A DNA stretch of 64,000 bases from Dokdonella fugitiva (GTDB lineage: Bacteria; Pseudomonadota; Gammaproteobacteria; Xanthomonadales; Rhodanobacteraceae). Below are positions 1 through 8,168 of the stretch, piece by piece. Position numbers and translations under genes: made by a program. The stretch spans positions 372,001-436,000 of the forward strand of contig NZ_JACGXL010000002.1 of assembly GCF_014138265.1 (NCBI RefSeq). The letters are read 5' to 3'. The notes beneath the pieces were generated by a model, which was not told where the DNA came from, did no database searches, and saw nothing but the letters and a program-made list of their open reading frames with translations. Each line of letters opens with the position of its first letter. Position 1 is the first letter of the stretch.

Positions 1-192
1 GCGAGCCAGGTGCCGAACCTGCTAGCCAGCGACGCGGCCCTCGTGGACGTCGCGGAACTCGAGCTGAAAGCGGGGCACGCCGACACCGCGAGGAATGCAC
101 TCGCCGAGTTCAAATCCGCTTGGAACTCCGCCGAGGGCGACCTCCCGCTGTCGCGGAAGGCCGCACGCCTCGAAGCGTCACTTGTTCAATAG
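1..192 (+). CDS. C-terminal end of a TPR protein, probable peptide-modification-system cyclase (5' truncated)
   Basis: The reading frame is open from the first base and ends at 192, so only the last 63 residues are present. They are helical and Ala/Leu-rich (for example AELELKAGHADTARNAL), as in tetratricopeptide repeats. No catalytic region is visible. The next two genes are an NHLP-related RiPP precursor and a SagB-like peptide maturation dehydrogenase. In Xanthomonad genomes these two families normally sit with an adenylate/guanylate-cyclase-like protein that carries C-terminal TPRs. I therefore infer that this is that cyclase. The identity rests on context and would need the upstream sequence. 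Its stop codon overlaps the convergent precursor gene by 15 bases. Confidence 0.6.
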   Translation, partial: ASQVPNLLASDAALVDVAELELKAGHADTARNALAEFKSAWNSAEGDLPLSRKAARLEASLVQ

Positions 193-432
193 GAACCAAC
201 CCATGCCGACGGCGCCATCTACCTTGGCGCGGATGGCGGTGCGCTGCGACTGCAGCGCTTCCTTCGAGGGAAGACTGCGCACCGCCGGCACCGCGGCCGG
301 ATCCACCTGCACGCCGTGTTCGGCGAGCGCTGCCGCCGGATCGCCGAGGAATTTCTCGCGGAACTGATCGTCCGTGCCGAGGCGATCGAGCAACTGGTCG
401 AGCTGCTCGGACGATGCGATGCCCTTGCCCAT
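178..432 (-). CDS. NHLP-related RiPP precursor peptide
   Basis: An 84-residue peptide with a leader of the Nif11/NHLP type: an acidic amphipathic helix (QLDQLLDRLGTDDQFREKF) followed by a DPAAAL-x4-G motif. The C-terminal segment ends GMGWFLLNK. It belongs to the Xanthomonadaceae 'putative modified peptide' class, which accompanies the SagB-like dehydrogenase encoded divergently at 521. A strong ribosome binding site (GGGGAAGGGG) lies directly before the ATG, which fixes the start. The peptide has no cysteine. Thiazole or lanthionine chemistry is therefore excluded, and only Ser/Thr or other side chains can be modified. The mature product and cleavage site are not known. The class is recognised with good confidence; the product is unknown. 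Confidence 0.8.
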   Translation of the reverse strand: MGKGIASSEQLDQLLDRLGTDDQFREKFLGDPAAALAEHGVQVDPAAVPAVRSLPSKEALQSQRTAIRAKVDGAVGMGWFLLNK

Positions 433-520
433 GGTCCCCTTCCCCTTTCGTGTGTGACGGAATCTGAAGCCCGGCTAAGCTTAGGGCGTCGCGCCGGACA
501 ACTCCAGCGCCTGCACCCGG

Positions 521-1723
521 ATGTCCACGATGGAGAGCGATTCGCGCCTGCGCCGCTGCAGTGTCCTGTTCGTCGAACCGCGCGAGACGCTCGACCTCGA
601 TCTTGCCGGACTGCTGGGCGGCCGTGACGTGGTGGCCTCGCATTGCCGCTGGGTCGCGCTGGCACCTCATCTCGACACCGAGGTCGACATCGACGACGAA
701 GAGCTGGCCGTGCTCGGCCGGGTGGGAGAAACGCCGTGGCGTCGATATGAAGACCTCGCATCGACCGCCTCGCGCGCCGTCCTTGCGCGCCTGCTCGACT
801 GCGGCCTGCTGATCAGCGATGCGCCCGCGCGCGAAGGCATGCGGCGACGCGACGAGATCGTGCGCGGAACGCATTGGCGCTCCCTATCGGCAGTCGCGCA
901 CATGTTCAGCCGTTGGCGCGGCACCGACGTCGCGGACGATGCACGCATCACGCGTGACCGCACCCTCGTCGATCTCGTCGACGAGTACGGGCTGCCGCCG
1001 CCGCACCGCGTCCAATGCGGCGAAGCGCGCATCGACCTGCCGGATTGCGAGACGACGGCGCTCGATGGCCTGCTGCGTTCGCGTACGACCTGTCGCAATT
1101 TCGATCCTAGCAGCGAGCTCGCGCCGGCGGATTTCGCCGCGGTGCTGAAGCGCGTCTTCGCGGCGCACGCCGTCAGCGAGCCGCTCGCCGGTGTGCAGGT
1201 CATCAAGCGCGCCAACCCTTCCGGCGGCGGGCTGCACCCGCTGGAGGCATACCTGCTGCTGCGTGGCGTGCAAGGGGTTGCCGCCGGCTTGTATCACTAC
1301 GATGTCGTCGGTCACGCGCTCGAACCGCTTGCCTTGCTCGACGCCGCCACCGCGACGGCACTCGCCGAACGCTTCGTCGCAGGCCAGAAGTACCTGTCCG
1401 GCGCGCACGCGCTGGTCGTGATCGCGGCACGCTTCCAGCGAACCTTCTGGAAATACCGCAACCACGCAAAGGCTTATCGCGTGCTTCTGCTCGAAGCAGG
1501 CCATGTCTCGCAGAACATCTATCTGGCCGCGACCGAGCTCGGGCTCGGCGCGTTCATCACAGCGGCGATCAACGAGGGCGACATCGAGCAGGCGTTCGGC
1601 CTCGATCCCCTCGAGCAGGGACCGATCGCGGTTTGTGGCTTGGGGATCCGCGCACGGCGCTGCGACGTGACCGAATTCGATCCGCTCGGCGTCGTGTGGG
1701 ACGAATCCGGGACGCGGCGCTGA
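521..1723 (+). CDS. SagB-like putative peptide maturation dehydrogenase
   Basis: A 400-residue protein. The first ~185 residues are a family-specific N-terminal region. The rest is an FMN-dependent nitroreductase fold of the SagB/ThcOx type: R-x2-C-R-N-F near residue 190, NPSGGGLHPLEAY near 230, and a later GHVSQNIYLAATELGLG segment. Family members oxidise modified peptide backbones using FMN. The gene is divergent from the precursor at 432, with an 88-base gap that must hold both promoters, so it probably acts on that peptide. The start could be the ATG at 521 or at 530; no strong ribosome binding site separates them. Family assignment is firm; the reaction on this precursor is inferred. Confidence 0.85.
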   Translation: MSTMESDSRLRRCSVLFVEPRETLDLDLAGLLGGRDVVASHCRWVALAPHLDTEVDIDDEELAVLGRVGETPWRRYEDLASTASRAVLARLLDCGLLISDAPAREGMRRRDEIVRGTHWRSLSAVAHMFSRWRGTDVADDARITRDRTLVDLVDEYGLPPPHRVQCGEARIDLPDCETTALDGLLRSRTTCRNFDPSSELAPADFAAVLKRVFAAHAVSEPLAGVQVIKRANPSGGGLHPLEAYLLLRGVQGVAAGLYHYDVVGHALEPLALLDAATATALAERFVAGQKYLSGAHALVVIAARFQRTFWKYRNHAKAYRVLLLEAGHVSQNIYLAATELGLGAFITAAINEGDIEQAFGLDPLEQGPIAVCGLGIRARRCDVTEFDPLGVVWDESGTRR

Positions 1724-1859
1724 CCGACGTGCCCGAAAGCCTGCGGGCGAGCCATCCCCAGCCACCCCCGATATCGGTGTCGACCGACACGGCCGGGACC
1801 GACGGCCAAGTTGCCCGACATGCCTAGGCAGATGCACGTGCTCGTTGCTAGGCTAGATG

Positions 1860-1874
1860 GCCCGATGTTCGGGC
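1860..1874 (+). other. Short hairpin in the leader of the 49-residue ORF
   Basis: GCCCGA and TCGGGC form a 6-bp stem with a 3-base loop. It sits about 15 bases before the ribosome binding site of the small ORF that starts at 1901. It could be a leader structure or an operator half. Its function is unknown. Confidence 0.4.
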
Positions 1875-1900
1875 ACCGCTCACCATAGAAGGGATCGAAG

Positions 1901-2050
1901 ATGACCAGCGAATCGCCGGAAAGCAAGGCCGTATTGACGTTCGAGGCGGCGAAGGGAAAGGCCCTGCCGGATCTTCCCGGTCAGGTGCAGCTCGCCTCCG
2001 AAACGGAAGAGCAGAAGTCCGTTATTTTCGTATTCGCCGCCGCCAAGTGA
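1901..2050 (+). CDS. Small 49-residue peptide, candidate RiPP precursor
   Basis: An ORF of 49 codons preceded by a good ribosome binding site (GAAGGGATCGAAG, then ATG). The N-terminal half is polar and charged (starting MTSESPESKAVLTFEAAKGK). The C-terminal half ends in a short hydrophobic tail, SVIFVFAAAK. It has no cysteine and no signal peptide. A perfect 9-bp hairpin follows 30 bases after the stop (2081-2102). Two translationally coupled cupin/HEAT-like genes come next. Size, charge split and position between a RiPP dehydrogenase and possible modifying enzymes suggest a second precursor peptide. I do not recognise the family. It could also be an orphan regulatory peptide. Confidence 0.55.
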   Translation: MTSESPESKAVLTFEAAKGKALPDLPGQVQLASETEEQKSVIFVFAAAK

Positions 2051-2080
2051 ATCTCGGCGATCGCAGCTCGTAGCATCCCG

Positions 2081-2102
2081 CCGGCCCACGCGAGTGGGCC
2101 GG
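2081..2102 (+). terminator. Perfect 9-bp stem-loop after the 49-residue ORF
   Basis: CCGGCCCAC and GTGGGCCGG pair perfectly around a GCGA (GNRA-type) tetraloop. No T-run follows, so this may be a partial terminator or RNA-stabilising hairpin. Such an element would give high expression of the peptide relative to the two genes downstream, as is common for precursor-enzyme operons. Confidence 0.6.
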
Positions 2103-2140
2103 TGGTCACATTGCGGGAACCGAAAGTTGCTTGTCGAAGC

Positions 2141-3049
2141 ATGAAATCCCCTACAGCAGGACAGGCTGCGATCTTCTGCAGGGCCGCATCTTCGTCTTCG
2201 GACACCCTCCCGGAGGACGCGAGCTGCATCCAATCGGTAGCCGTTTCCGGCGCCGATTTGTTGCGGCAAGACAGCGCCGACACGCGCCGGCACTTCGAAC
2301 ACGCATTGGATCGGTTGCAGCGGTCGGCGACGTTGGATCGCCTCGTTTCCGGCGAGGTATCCAGGCTCGCACACGACGGCGCGTACATCCCCGAACGCGT
2401 CGTTCCGGGGCGCTTGTCGCTCTACGAGAACGCGGACTGTCGCCTTGACCTCGTGACCACGCGCACGAGCGCCGAGCAACCGTCGACGTTCCTGTATTCG
2501 AACACCACGAGTCTCGTGCACGTTTCACTCGACGATTCGGCGCGCGTCTCGATCTCGGCCTACCAGGCGCCTCGGGTCGAGCGCAACGACACGTTCGTCG
2601 CCGGAGCGAAGCTCGAGTTGATCGAGCAGCGGAACCTCGACCGCTATCACGCTATCCGCGCGTCGGCGGACGGGCTTACGGCGCACGACCTGTGCAGCGA
2701 CCGACCTTCGGTCCTGCTCCGTCTCGCGCTGAAACGGGAGCTTCCTTTCGTTTGGGGATTCGATCGCGAAGTACTGGCTGCGAAGTTCTACTACCCGAGC
2801 GACGTGGGAGCTTCGAGGAGGGCGCTCGCCATCGATTTCCTGCTCGCCACATCCCACCCGCGGCTCGCCGAGTTGTGCTCGCTGTTGCGAGCCAGCCAAT
2901 GGCATTTCCTGCGCTGGCGCGCGATCCAGGTCATGGCGAGGGAGGGTTTCGCCACCGTCGACGAGTTGATGCATGCGGCGTGCGACGACAATCATCCCGA
3001 GATCCGCTCCGCGGCCCGCGATACGCTCGATCAGATGGCGCAGGCGTAG
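2141..3049 (+). CDS. Uncharacterised protein, degenerate cupin-like with C-terminal HEAT-like helices
   Basis: A 302-residue protein of unknown function. The middle (~95-190) is beta-rich and aligns loosely by eye with the cupin-like part of the next gene, but lacks its H-N-H pair. The last ~75 residues are helical, with HEAT-like spacing (for example SQWHFLRWRAIQVMAREGF, then a segment ending RSAARDTLDQM). The ATG at 2141 is used; a GTG at 2102 in the same frame would overlap the hairpin. The stop is 4 bases before the next ATG, so the two genes are very probably co-translated. I infer a non-catalytic partner of the downstream protein. Confidence 0.65.
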   Translation: MKSPTAGQAAIFCRAASSSSDTLPEDASCIQSVAVSGADLLRQDSADTRRHFEHALDRLQRSATLDRLVSGEVSRLAHDGAYIPERVVPGRLSLYENADCRLDLVTTRTSAEQPSTFLYSNTTSLVHVSLDDSARVSISAYQAPRVERNDTFVAGAKLELIEQRNLDRYHAIRASADGLTAHDLCSDRPSVLLRLALKRELPFVWGFDREVLAAKFYYPSDVGASRRALAIDFLLATSHPRLAELCSLLRASQWHFLRWRAIQVMAREGFATVDELMHAACDDNHPEIRSAARDTLDQMAQA

Positions 3050-3053
3050 GCCG

Positions 3054-3863
3054 ATGCCCGTCAAGATGCCTTCGGTCGCGTGCCGACCAGTTTCTCTGGC
3101 CGAGTACGTCGAACACATCGAGGCGGAAGTCGACTTCCGGGATCGTGACTCGATCATCGCGTCGGCGCCCATGCTGCAACGGCTTGCAGCGAACAAGAAC
3201 TTCTTTGGCGATTGGCTGATCGACCAGCTGTCCGCCGACGCGAGCGAGTTCCAGCGCGGCAACGACTACAACTACCAGTCGATCGTCCTGCGCGTCACCG
3301 ACGACTATTTGCTGAGGGTCAATTTCTGGGTTCCCGAAGCGCACATTGCGAAGCATGGAGCACGTGAAACGGTGGCGTTCGGTTACAACGCGTACCACAA
3401 CCACAATTTTAATTTGTTGACAGTCGGATACAGCGGTTCGGGTTACGCGACCGACATCTACCGCATGCGTGAGCCGTTCCGCGCGCACGAGATCGGCGAC
3501 GAACCGGACCTCGAAGCATTGGGACGATGGCACCTCGGCTGCGGCGAAGTGATGTTCTACGATGCATTCAGGGATGTGCACTCGCAGATCGCACCAGCTG
3601 AGCTGTCCGTGTCGATCAACCTCATGACTCATTCGGCGCGCGACACCTGGCCGCAATACATGTTCGACGCGCAAACGATGGCGATAACCGGTATCGTCGG
3701 ATCGCCCCTGGATGCGCGCATACATCTGCTGACAGTTGCCAAGCGCCTGGTTCCCGGACTCGCGAATGAAGCCCTGCAGGACCTCGCAAGGAACGATCCG
3801 TCTCCGAGGCTGCGAAAACTTGCTGCTGACGCATTGGATGATCGCTTCACCGATTGGCGCTAG
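3054..3863 (+). CDS. Cupin-like putative metal-binding protein with C-terminal HEAT-like segment
   Basis: A 269-residue protein. A central beta-rich region carries YHNHNFNLLTVGYSGSGY (His at about 115 and 117) and, about 60 residues later, a GEVMFYDAFRDVHSQI segment (His about 176). This order resembles the two metal-binding motifs of cupins and cysteine-dioxygenase-like enzymes. The C-terminus is helical, with a HEAT-like end (EALQDLARNDPSPRLRKLA). It starts 4 bases after the stop of the preceding gene. No exact family is recognised. An iron-dependent oxygenase acting on a peptide is one possibility suggested by the 49-residue ORF upstream; this is inference only. Confidence 0.65.
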   Translation: MPVKMPSVACRPVSLAEYVEHIEAEVDFRDRDSIIASAPMLQRLAANKNFFGDWLIDQLSADASEFQRGNDYNYQSIVLRVTDDYLLRVNFWVPEAHIAKHGARETVAFGYNAYHNHNFNLLTVGYSGSGYATDIYRMREPFRAHEIGDEPDLEALGRWHLGCGEVMFYDAFRDVHSQIAPAELSVSINLMTHSARDTWPQYMFDAQTMAITGIVGSPLDARIHLLTVAKRLVPGLANEALQDLARNDPSPRLRKLAADALDDRFTDWR

Positions 3864-3905
3864 ACGCGTCCCGTGGGCGATCGCGGTCCATGAAATCGCA
3901 AGGCT

Positions 3906-3931
3906 GCGCACACCGCGTTTGGTTGTTCGAA
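3906..3931 (+). repeat. 26-base imperfect repeat, copy A
   Basis: This 26-base segment differs at only three positions from 4668-4693. The shared core reads ACACCGCGT. The two copies lie in direct orientation on either side of the VOC gene. The origin is unknown; it may be a remnant of a mobile or duplicated intergenic element. Confidence 0.5.
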
Positions 3932-3992
3932 CCGACCGGCATTTCGCTCGGACGCACGGCGGCGCTGTCCCGTGTCTGACGCGAGGAATACT

Positions 3993-4433
3993 CTACGCGC
4001 GCTGCTCGGCAAGCCCAATAATGATGCTTTCGGGACCACGGATGTAACAGAGCCGAGACATGTCCCTGTAGTGCACGATTTCGCCGACGAGTTGGGCGCC
4101 ATGGGTCTGCAAGCGTGCGAGGACTTCATCGACATCGTCAACGACGAACATGACGCGCCGTATGCCGAGCGTGTTTACCGAAGCGTTCTTCGGCTCTGCA
4201 TTGACCGCCGCCGGCGCACGGAATTTGAGCAGCTCGATCCGACCGTGACCGTCCGGGGTCTGCATCATCGCGATCTCACACTGAACACCCTCGAGCCCAA
4301 CGACAATATCCACCCAGCGTCCCTCGAGGGGCATCTCACCTTGCAACTCCATACCGAGCTCTACAAAAAACGCTTTAGCAGCCTCAAGGTCGTCAACCAC
4401 GAGGAGAACGTTGTCCATCCGTTGAAGCGCCAT
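3993..4433 (-). CDS. VOC family (glyoxalase/dioxygenase-type) protein
   Basis: A 146-residue single-domain protein with the paired beta-alpha-beta-beta-beta pattern of the vicinal oxygen chelate superfamily. It starts with MDNVLLVVDDLEAAKAFF and the second module begins IRRVMFVVDDVDEVLARL. The end, LCYIRGPESIIIGLAEQ, holds the usual C-terminal Glu strand. Family members bind a metal and act on small molecules (glyoxalases, bleomycin or fosfomycin resistance proteins, dioxygenases). The substrate cannot be deduced. The gene stands alone, flanked by two copies of a 26-base repeat. Confidence 0.8.
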   Translation of the reverse strand: MALQRMDNVLLVVDDLEAAKAFFVELGMELQGEMPLEGRWVDIVVGLEGVQCEIAMMQTPDGHGRIELLKFRAPAAVNAEPKNASVNTLGIRRVMFVVDDVDEVLARLQTHGAQLVGEIVHYRDMSRLCYIRGPESIIIGLAEQRA

Positions 4434-4667
4434 CGTTCCTCCGCCACCGTCGAAGAAATCGATATTTAAAGGCGCAATTCAGACTCGGGTCAATGGAGAA
4501 AGGGCGCCCGCGCGACCAACGTTCGACCATGAATGAATTCGACGCAGTCTGGGTTCTTTCCCGCATGCGGCGCGCCCATGAGCCGCGACGAGATTGGTTG
4601 ATCATGAGGCTCCTTCTGATCGGGCGAGTCGCACGAAGCTATCGCGATCCGTAGGTTGCGCGGGGTT

Positions 4668-4693
4668 GCGTACACCGCGTCTGGTTCTTCGAA
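4668..4693 (+). repeat. 26-base imperfect repeat, copy B
   Basis: Matches 3906-3931 at 23 of 26 positions, same orientation. It lies in the 289-base gap (4434-4722) between the VOC gene and the molybdenum hydroxylase operon. I see no gene in that gap. Confidence 0.5.
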
Positions 4694-4722
4694 GTCTCTC
4701 TCTGGAAACCGACGTAGCGGAC

Positions 4723-6933
4723 TCAAGCGCCCCGAAACGGCAACGAGCGCAATCGTTTTCCCGTTAATGCGAACAGCGCATTGCCGACCGCGGGCGCGAT
4801 CGGCGGCGTGCCCGGTTCGCCGCAGCCACCCATCTTGTCCGTGCTCGGCACGATGTGCACTTCGACCTTCGGCATCTCCGGCAGGCGCAGCGCGACGTAG
4901 TCGTTGAAGTTGTTCTGCTCGACGCGCCCGTTCTTCAGCGTGAGTTCGCCGTGCAGCGCCGCGGACAGGCCGTAGGCGATGCCCGACTGCATCTGCGCCT
5001 CGACCGTGAGTGGGTTCACCACCGGCCCGCAGTCGATCGCGCAGACGACGCGATGCACGCGCACCTTGCCGTCCTCGACCGATACTTCGGCGACTTGCGC
5101 GACGTAGCTGTCGAACGACTGGTGCACGGCGAGACCCGCCGCGTGGCCCTTCGGCAGCGGCTTGCCCCAACCGAACTTCTCCGCGGCGAGATCGAGCGCG
5201 CGTCGTTCGCGCGCGCCCTTCGGCAGCAGCGCGCGGCGGTACTCGAGCGGATCCTGCTTCGCCGCGTGCGCGAGTTCGTCGACGAAACTTTCGACGACGA
5301 ATGCCGTGTGCGAGTGGCCGACCGAACGCCACCAGAGCACGGTGACTGGACTCTTGGGCGAATGCAGCTCGACGCGATGCGCGGGAATCGCCGCGAGATA
5401 CGGCGAGTCGGCCGCACCTTCCACCGAGGTGGCATCGACGCCGTCCTTGACCATCATCGGCTCGAACGGAGTGCCGGCGAGGATCGACTGGCCGACGATC
5501 GTGTGTGCCCACGCGGCGGGCTTGCCGTCCGCGTCGAGCGACGCGCGCAGGCGTGACAGCCACATCGGGCGGTAGTAGCCGCCGTGGATGTCGTCCTCGC
5601 GCGTCCACACGACCTTCACCGTGCGCTTCGCCGCTTTGGCGACGAGGGCGGCCTCGACGATGAAGTCGGACGTGGGACTCGCGCGCCGGCCGAAGCCACC
5701 GCCGAGGAACGTCGTGTGGATGCGCACCTGCTCGGGCTTGATGCCGAGGGCTTTGCCGACGTTCATCTGGTCGACGGTCTGGAACTGGGTGCCGGTCCAG
5801 ATCTCGCAGCCTTCGCCATCGATCGAGACCGTGCAGTTGAGCGGCTCCATCGGCGCATGCGCGAGGAACGGCACTTCATACTCCGCTTCGATCGCCGACG
5901 GCGCGCCCTTCAGCGCTGCCTCGACGTCGCCCGCCGCCTTCGCGGTCGCGCCCGGCGTCGCGGCGAGCTTGCGGTACTCATCACGCAGGTTCGCCGTCGA
6001 GACCTGCGCGAACGCGCCTTCGTCCCACTCGAGCACGAGTGCGTCGCGCCCCTGCTTGGCCGCCCAGAAGTGCTTGCCGAGCACGGCGACGCCGCTCGGC
6101 ACCTCGACCACGTCGAGCACGCCGGCGATCGCCTTCGCCTTCGTCGCGTCGACCTTCTTCAACGTCGCACCGAATACCGGCGCGCGCGCGACGAGCGCGA
6201 CCGCCATGTCCGGCCGCTTCACGTCGAGTCCGAACTCGGCCGTGCCGGTCGTCTTCGCCCTGCTGTCGAGGCGACGCGTCGGCTTGCCGATCAAGGTCCA
6301 GTCCTTCGGTTCCTTCAGCTTCACGCTCGCGGGCATCGGCAGTTTCGCCGCGGCGTCGGCGACCTCGCCGTAGCGCACGCGCCGCTCGCCGTGCACGACG
6401 TGGCCGTTGTCGACCCGGCATTCGGCGGCCTTCACGCCGAGCTTCGCCGCGGCGGCGGCGACGAGCAGCTCGCGCGCCATCGCGCCGGCGGTGCGCAGCT
6501 GGTCGAACGATTCCCACGTGCTCGTCGATCCGCCGGTCATCTGCATGCCGAACGCGGTGTGCGCGTATTCGGGCGCGGCCGGCGCATGCTCGACGCGCAC
6601 CCGGTTCCAGTCGCAACCGAGTTCCTCGGCGACGACCATCGGCAGCGACGTCCACACGCCCTGGCCCATCTCCGAATGCTTGAGCAGGATCGTCACGCTG
6701 TCGTCGGGCGCGATGCGGATGAACGCGTTCGGCGACACTGGCGGCTTCGCCGCGGGCGCCGGCTCCGCCGCGACCGCGCGTCGCGCCGCGACCGGTACGA
6801 TGAACGCGACGACCAGACCCGCGGCCGCGGACTTCACGAACGCGCGACGGCTGAGTCCTGTCGCGAGCGGCACCGGTGTCGCCGGCTCGGCGGGTGCGAG
6901 CGGAATCGGAAGCTGCATGCCATCACGCCACAT
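4723..6933 (-). CDS. Molybdopterin-binding subunit of a xanthine-oxidase-family hydroxylase (IorB-like)
   Basis: A 736-residue protein of the aldehyde/xanthine dehydrogenase molybdenum subunit family, closest in layout to isoquinoline 1-oxidoreductase beta. It opens with a Tat signal ([13 protein letters not shown], then a hydrophobic stretch), so the enzyme acts in the periplasm. [21 protein letters not shown] and [11 protein letters not shown] are typical cofactor-binding segments. The C-terminal [19 protein letters not shown] contains the expected catalytic Glu. The ATG at 6933 has an AGGAGG site 6-8 bases upstream and overlaps the end of the 2Fe-2S subunit gene by 11 bases. The substrate is unknown. 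No cytochrome c partner lies next to it. Confidence 0.88.
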   Translation of the reverse strand: MWRDGMQLPIPLAPAEPATPVPLATGLSRRAFVKSAAAGLVVAFIVPVAARRAVAAEPAPAAKPPVSPNAFIRIAPDDSVTILLKHSEMGQGVWTSLPMVVAEELGCDWNRVRVEHAPAAPEYAHTAFGMQMTGGSTSTWESFDQLRTAGAMARELLVAAAAAKLGVKAAECRVDNGHVVHGERRVRYGEVADAAAKLPMPASVKLKEPKDWTLIGKPTRRLDSRAKTTGTAEFGLDVKRPDMAVALVARAPVFGATLKKVDATKAKAIAGVLDVVEVPSGVAVLGKHFWAAKQGRDALVLEWDEGAFAQVSTANLRDEYRKLAATPGATAKAAGDVEAALKGAPSAIEAEYEVPFLAHAPMEPLNCTVSIDGEGCEIWTGTQFQTVDQMNVGKALGIKPEQVRIHTTFLGGGFGRRASPTSDFIVEAALVAKAAKRTVKVVWTREDDIHGGYYRPMWLSRLRASLDADGKPAAWAHTIVGQSILAGTPFEPMMVKDGVDATSVEGAADSPYLAAIPAHRVELHSPKSPVTVLWWRSVGHSHTAFVVESFVDELAHAAKQDPLEYRRALLPKGARERRALDLAAEKFGWGKPLPKGHAAGLAVHQSFDSYVAQVAEVSVEDGKVRVHRVVCAIDCGPVVNPLTVEAQMQSGIAYGLSAALHGELTLKNGRVEQNNFNDYVALRLPEMPKVEVHIVPSTDKMGGCGEPGTPPIAPAVGNALFALTGKRLRSLPFRGA

Positions 6934-7396
6934 GGCCGCCCTCCTTCGATGCGAGTTCGGCTGCGCGGTGCACCGCGCCACGGATACGCTGGTAGGTGCC
7001 GCAGCGGCAGAGGTTGCCCGCCATCGCGGCGTCGATGTCGGCATCGCTCGGCGAGGGCTTCTGCGCGATCAGCGCGGCGGCGCTCATGATCTGCCCCGAC
7101 TGGCAGTAGCCGCACTGCACGACGTCGAGTTCCTGCCAGGCTCGCTGCACCGGATGCGAGCCGTCGCTGGACAGGCCTTCGATCGTCGTGACCGACTTGC
7201 CCGCGGCGGCGACCGCAGGCATCACGCACGAACGGATCGCCTGGCCGTCGAGATGGACGGTGCACGCCCCGCACTGCGCGAGGCCGCAGCCGAACTTCGT
7301 GCCGGTCATCCCGAGGATGTCGCGCAATACCCAGAGCAACGGCATGTCGGCCGGCGCATCAACCTCGTGCGGCTGGCCATTGACGACAAGCTTCAT
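6923..7396 (-). CDS. (2Fe-2S)-binding subunit of a molybdenum hydroxylase (IorA-like)
   Basis: A 157-residue electron-transfer subunit. The N-terminal plant-type ferredoxin domain has the cluster cysteines in [16 protein letters not shown] and a following SC. The C-terminal helical domain holds the second cluster in [12 protein letters not shown] and [15 protein letters not shown]. This is the complete two-cluster set. There is no signal peptide; family members are exported by hitch-hiking on the Tat-targeted large subunit encoded directly downstream, with which it overlaps. It passes electrons from the Mo centre to an external acceptor not encoded here. Confidence 0.92.
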   Translation of the reverse strand: MKLVVNGQPHEVDAPADMPLLWVLRDILGMTGTKFGCGLAQCGACTVHLDGQAIRSCVMPAVAAAGKSVTTIEGLSSDGSHPVQRAWQELDVVQCGYCQSGQIMSAAALIAQKPSPSDADIDAAMAGNLCRCGTYQRIRGAVHRAAELASKEGGHVA

Positions 7397-7574
7397 CGGC
7401 GTCTCCGGTGCGTGCGGGGATGCTCAGGCTACTCCCGCGCGGAGATGCCCGCCAGCCGCTTGCAGGATCGGACAAGAACCGCGCACGAACAGGCAAGACC
7501 GCGCCCGCACGGCCACAAATCGACGAAGCACGCAGGCCGGACGACCGCAGGTCGGCCGGCGGGACCCGTGATCG

Positions 7575-8168
7575 TCAGGACGGCTCCCGCGCGAGATCGC
7601 CCGGCGTGTCGAGATCGCGCGCGAGCGCCGGCGCGGCGATCGCGATGACATCGTCCGCGCGCTCGCGCAGCAGCGCCCGCGCGCCGGTGTCGCCGCGCAA
7701 CTGCAGGATGCCGGCGAACCACGCGCGCGGCAGCAGCGCCGGCACGCCGAGCACGCCGGCGTAGGCGCTCGCGCTCGCTCGCGCGGGCGTCGCTCGCCAG
7801 GCGTCGCGCAATGCTCGCAGGTGCGCGCCATCGAGCGCAGGCTGGTCGGTCAGCGCGACGAGCGCGCCGTCGCAATCGGCCGGCAGCGCGGCGACGCCGG
7901 CGCGCAGCGAGGCAGCGAGGCCCTCGGCGTGGTCGCGCGCGACGATCCGCTGGAGCGGCAAGTCGGCGATGCAAGCGCCCACCGCGGCCGCGTCGTGGCC
8001 GAGAACGACGACGAGCGTATGCGGAGACGTTTCGAGCAGTGCGCGCGCCGCGCGCCGCAACAGCGGCTCGCCGTCGATCTCGATCAGCTGCTTGGCGCGA
8101 CCGAGCCGCGTCGACGCGCCCGCGGCGAGCAGCACGGCGCCGTGCGCGAGCTCATGCGTGCGCTGCAC
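7575..8168 (-). CDS. MobA-like nucleotidyltransferase (molybdenum cofactor maturation)
   Basis: About 197 residues. The N-terminal AVLLAAGASTRLGRAKQLIEI is the nucleotide-binding signature of MobA/MocA-type NTP transferases, followed by ALTDQPALDG, a metal-binding DQP motif. Such proteins attach CMP or GMP to molybdopterin for xanthine-oxidase-family enzymes. The reading frame has no usable ATG near the motif. A GTG at 8168, 17 bases inside the end of the XdhC gene, is the most reasonable start. Its neighbours on both sides are molybdenum hydroxylase genes, which fits the role. A 178-base gap separates it from the 2Fe-2S subunit. Confidence 0.82.
   Translation of the reverse strand: MQRTHELAHGAVLLAAGASTRLGRAKQLIEIDGEPLLRRAARALLETSPHTLVVVLGHDAAAVGACIADLPLQRIVARDHAEGLAASLRAGVAALPADCDGALVALTDQPALDGAHLRALRDAWRATPARASASAYAGVLGVPALLPRAWFAGILQLRGDTGARALLRERADDVIAIAAPALARDLDTPGDLAREPS

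Noticed and set aside
1777-1790. Dyad GTGTCG-AC-CGACAC after the peptide dehydrogenase gene as a terminator
   Set aside because: The 2-base centre cannot form a loop. It may be an operator, but nothing supports that.
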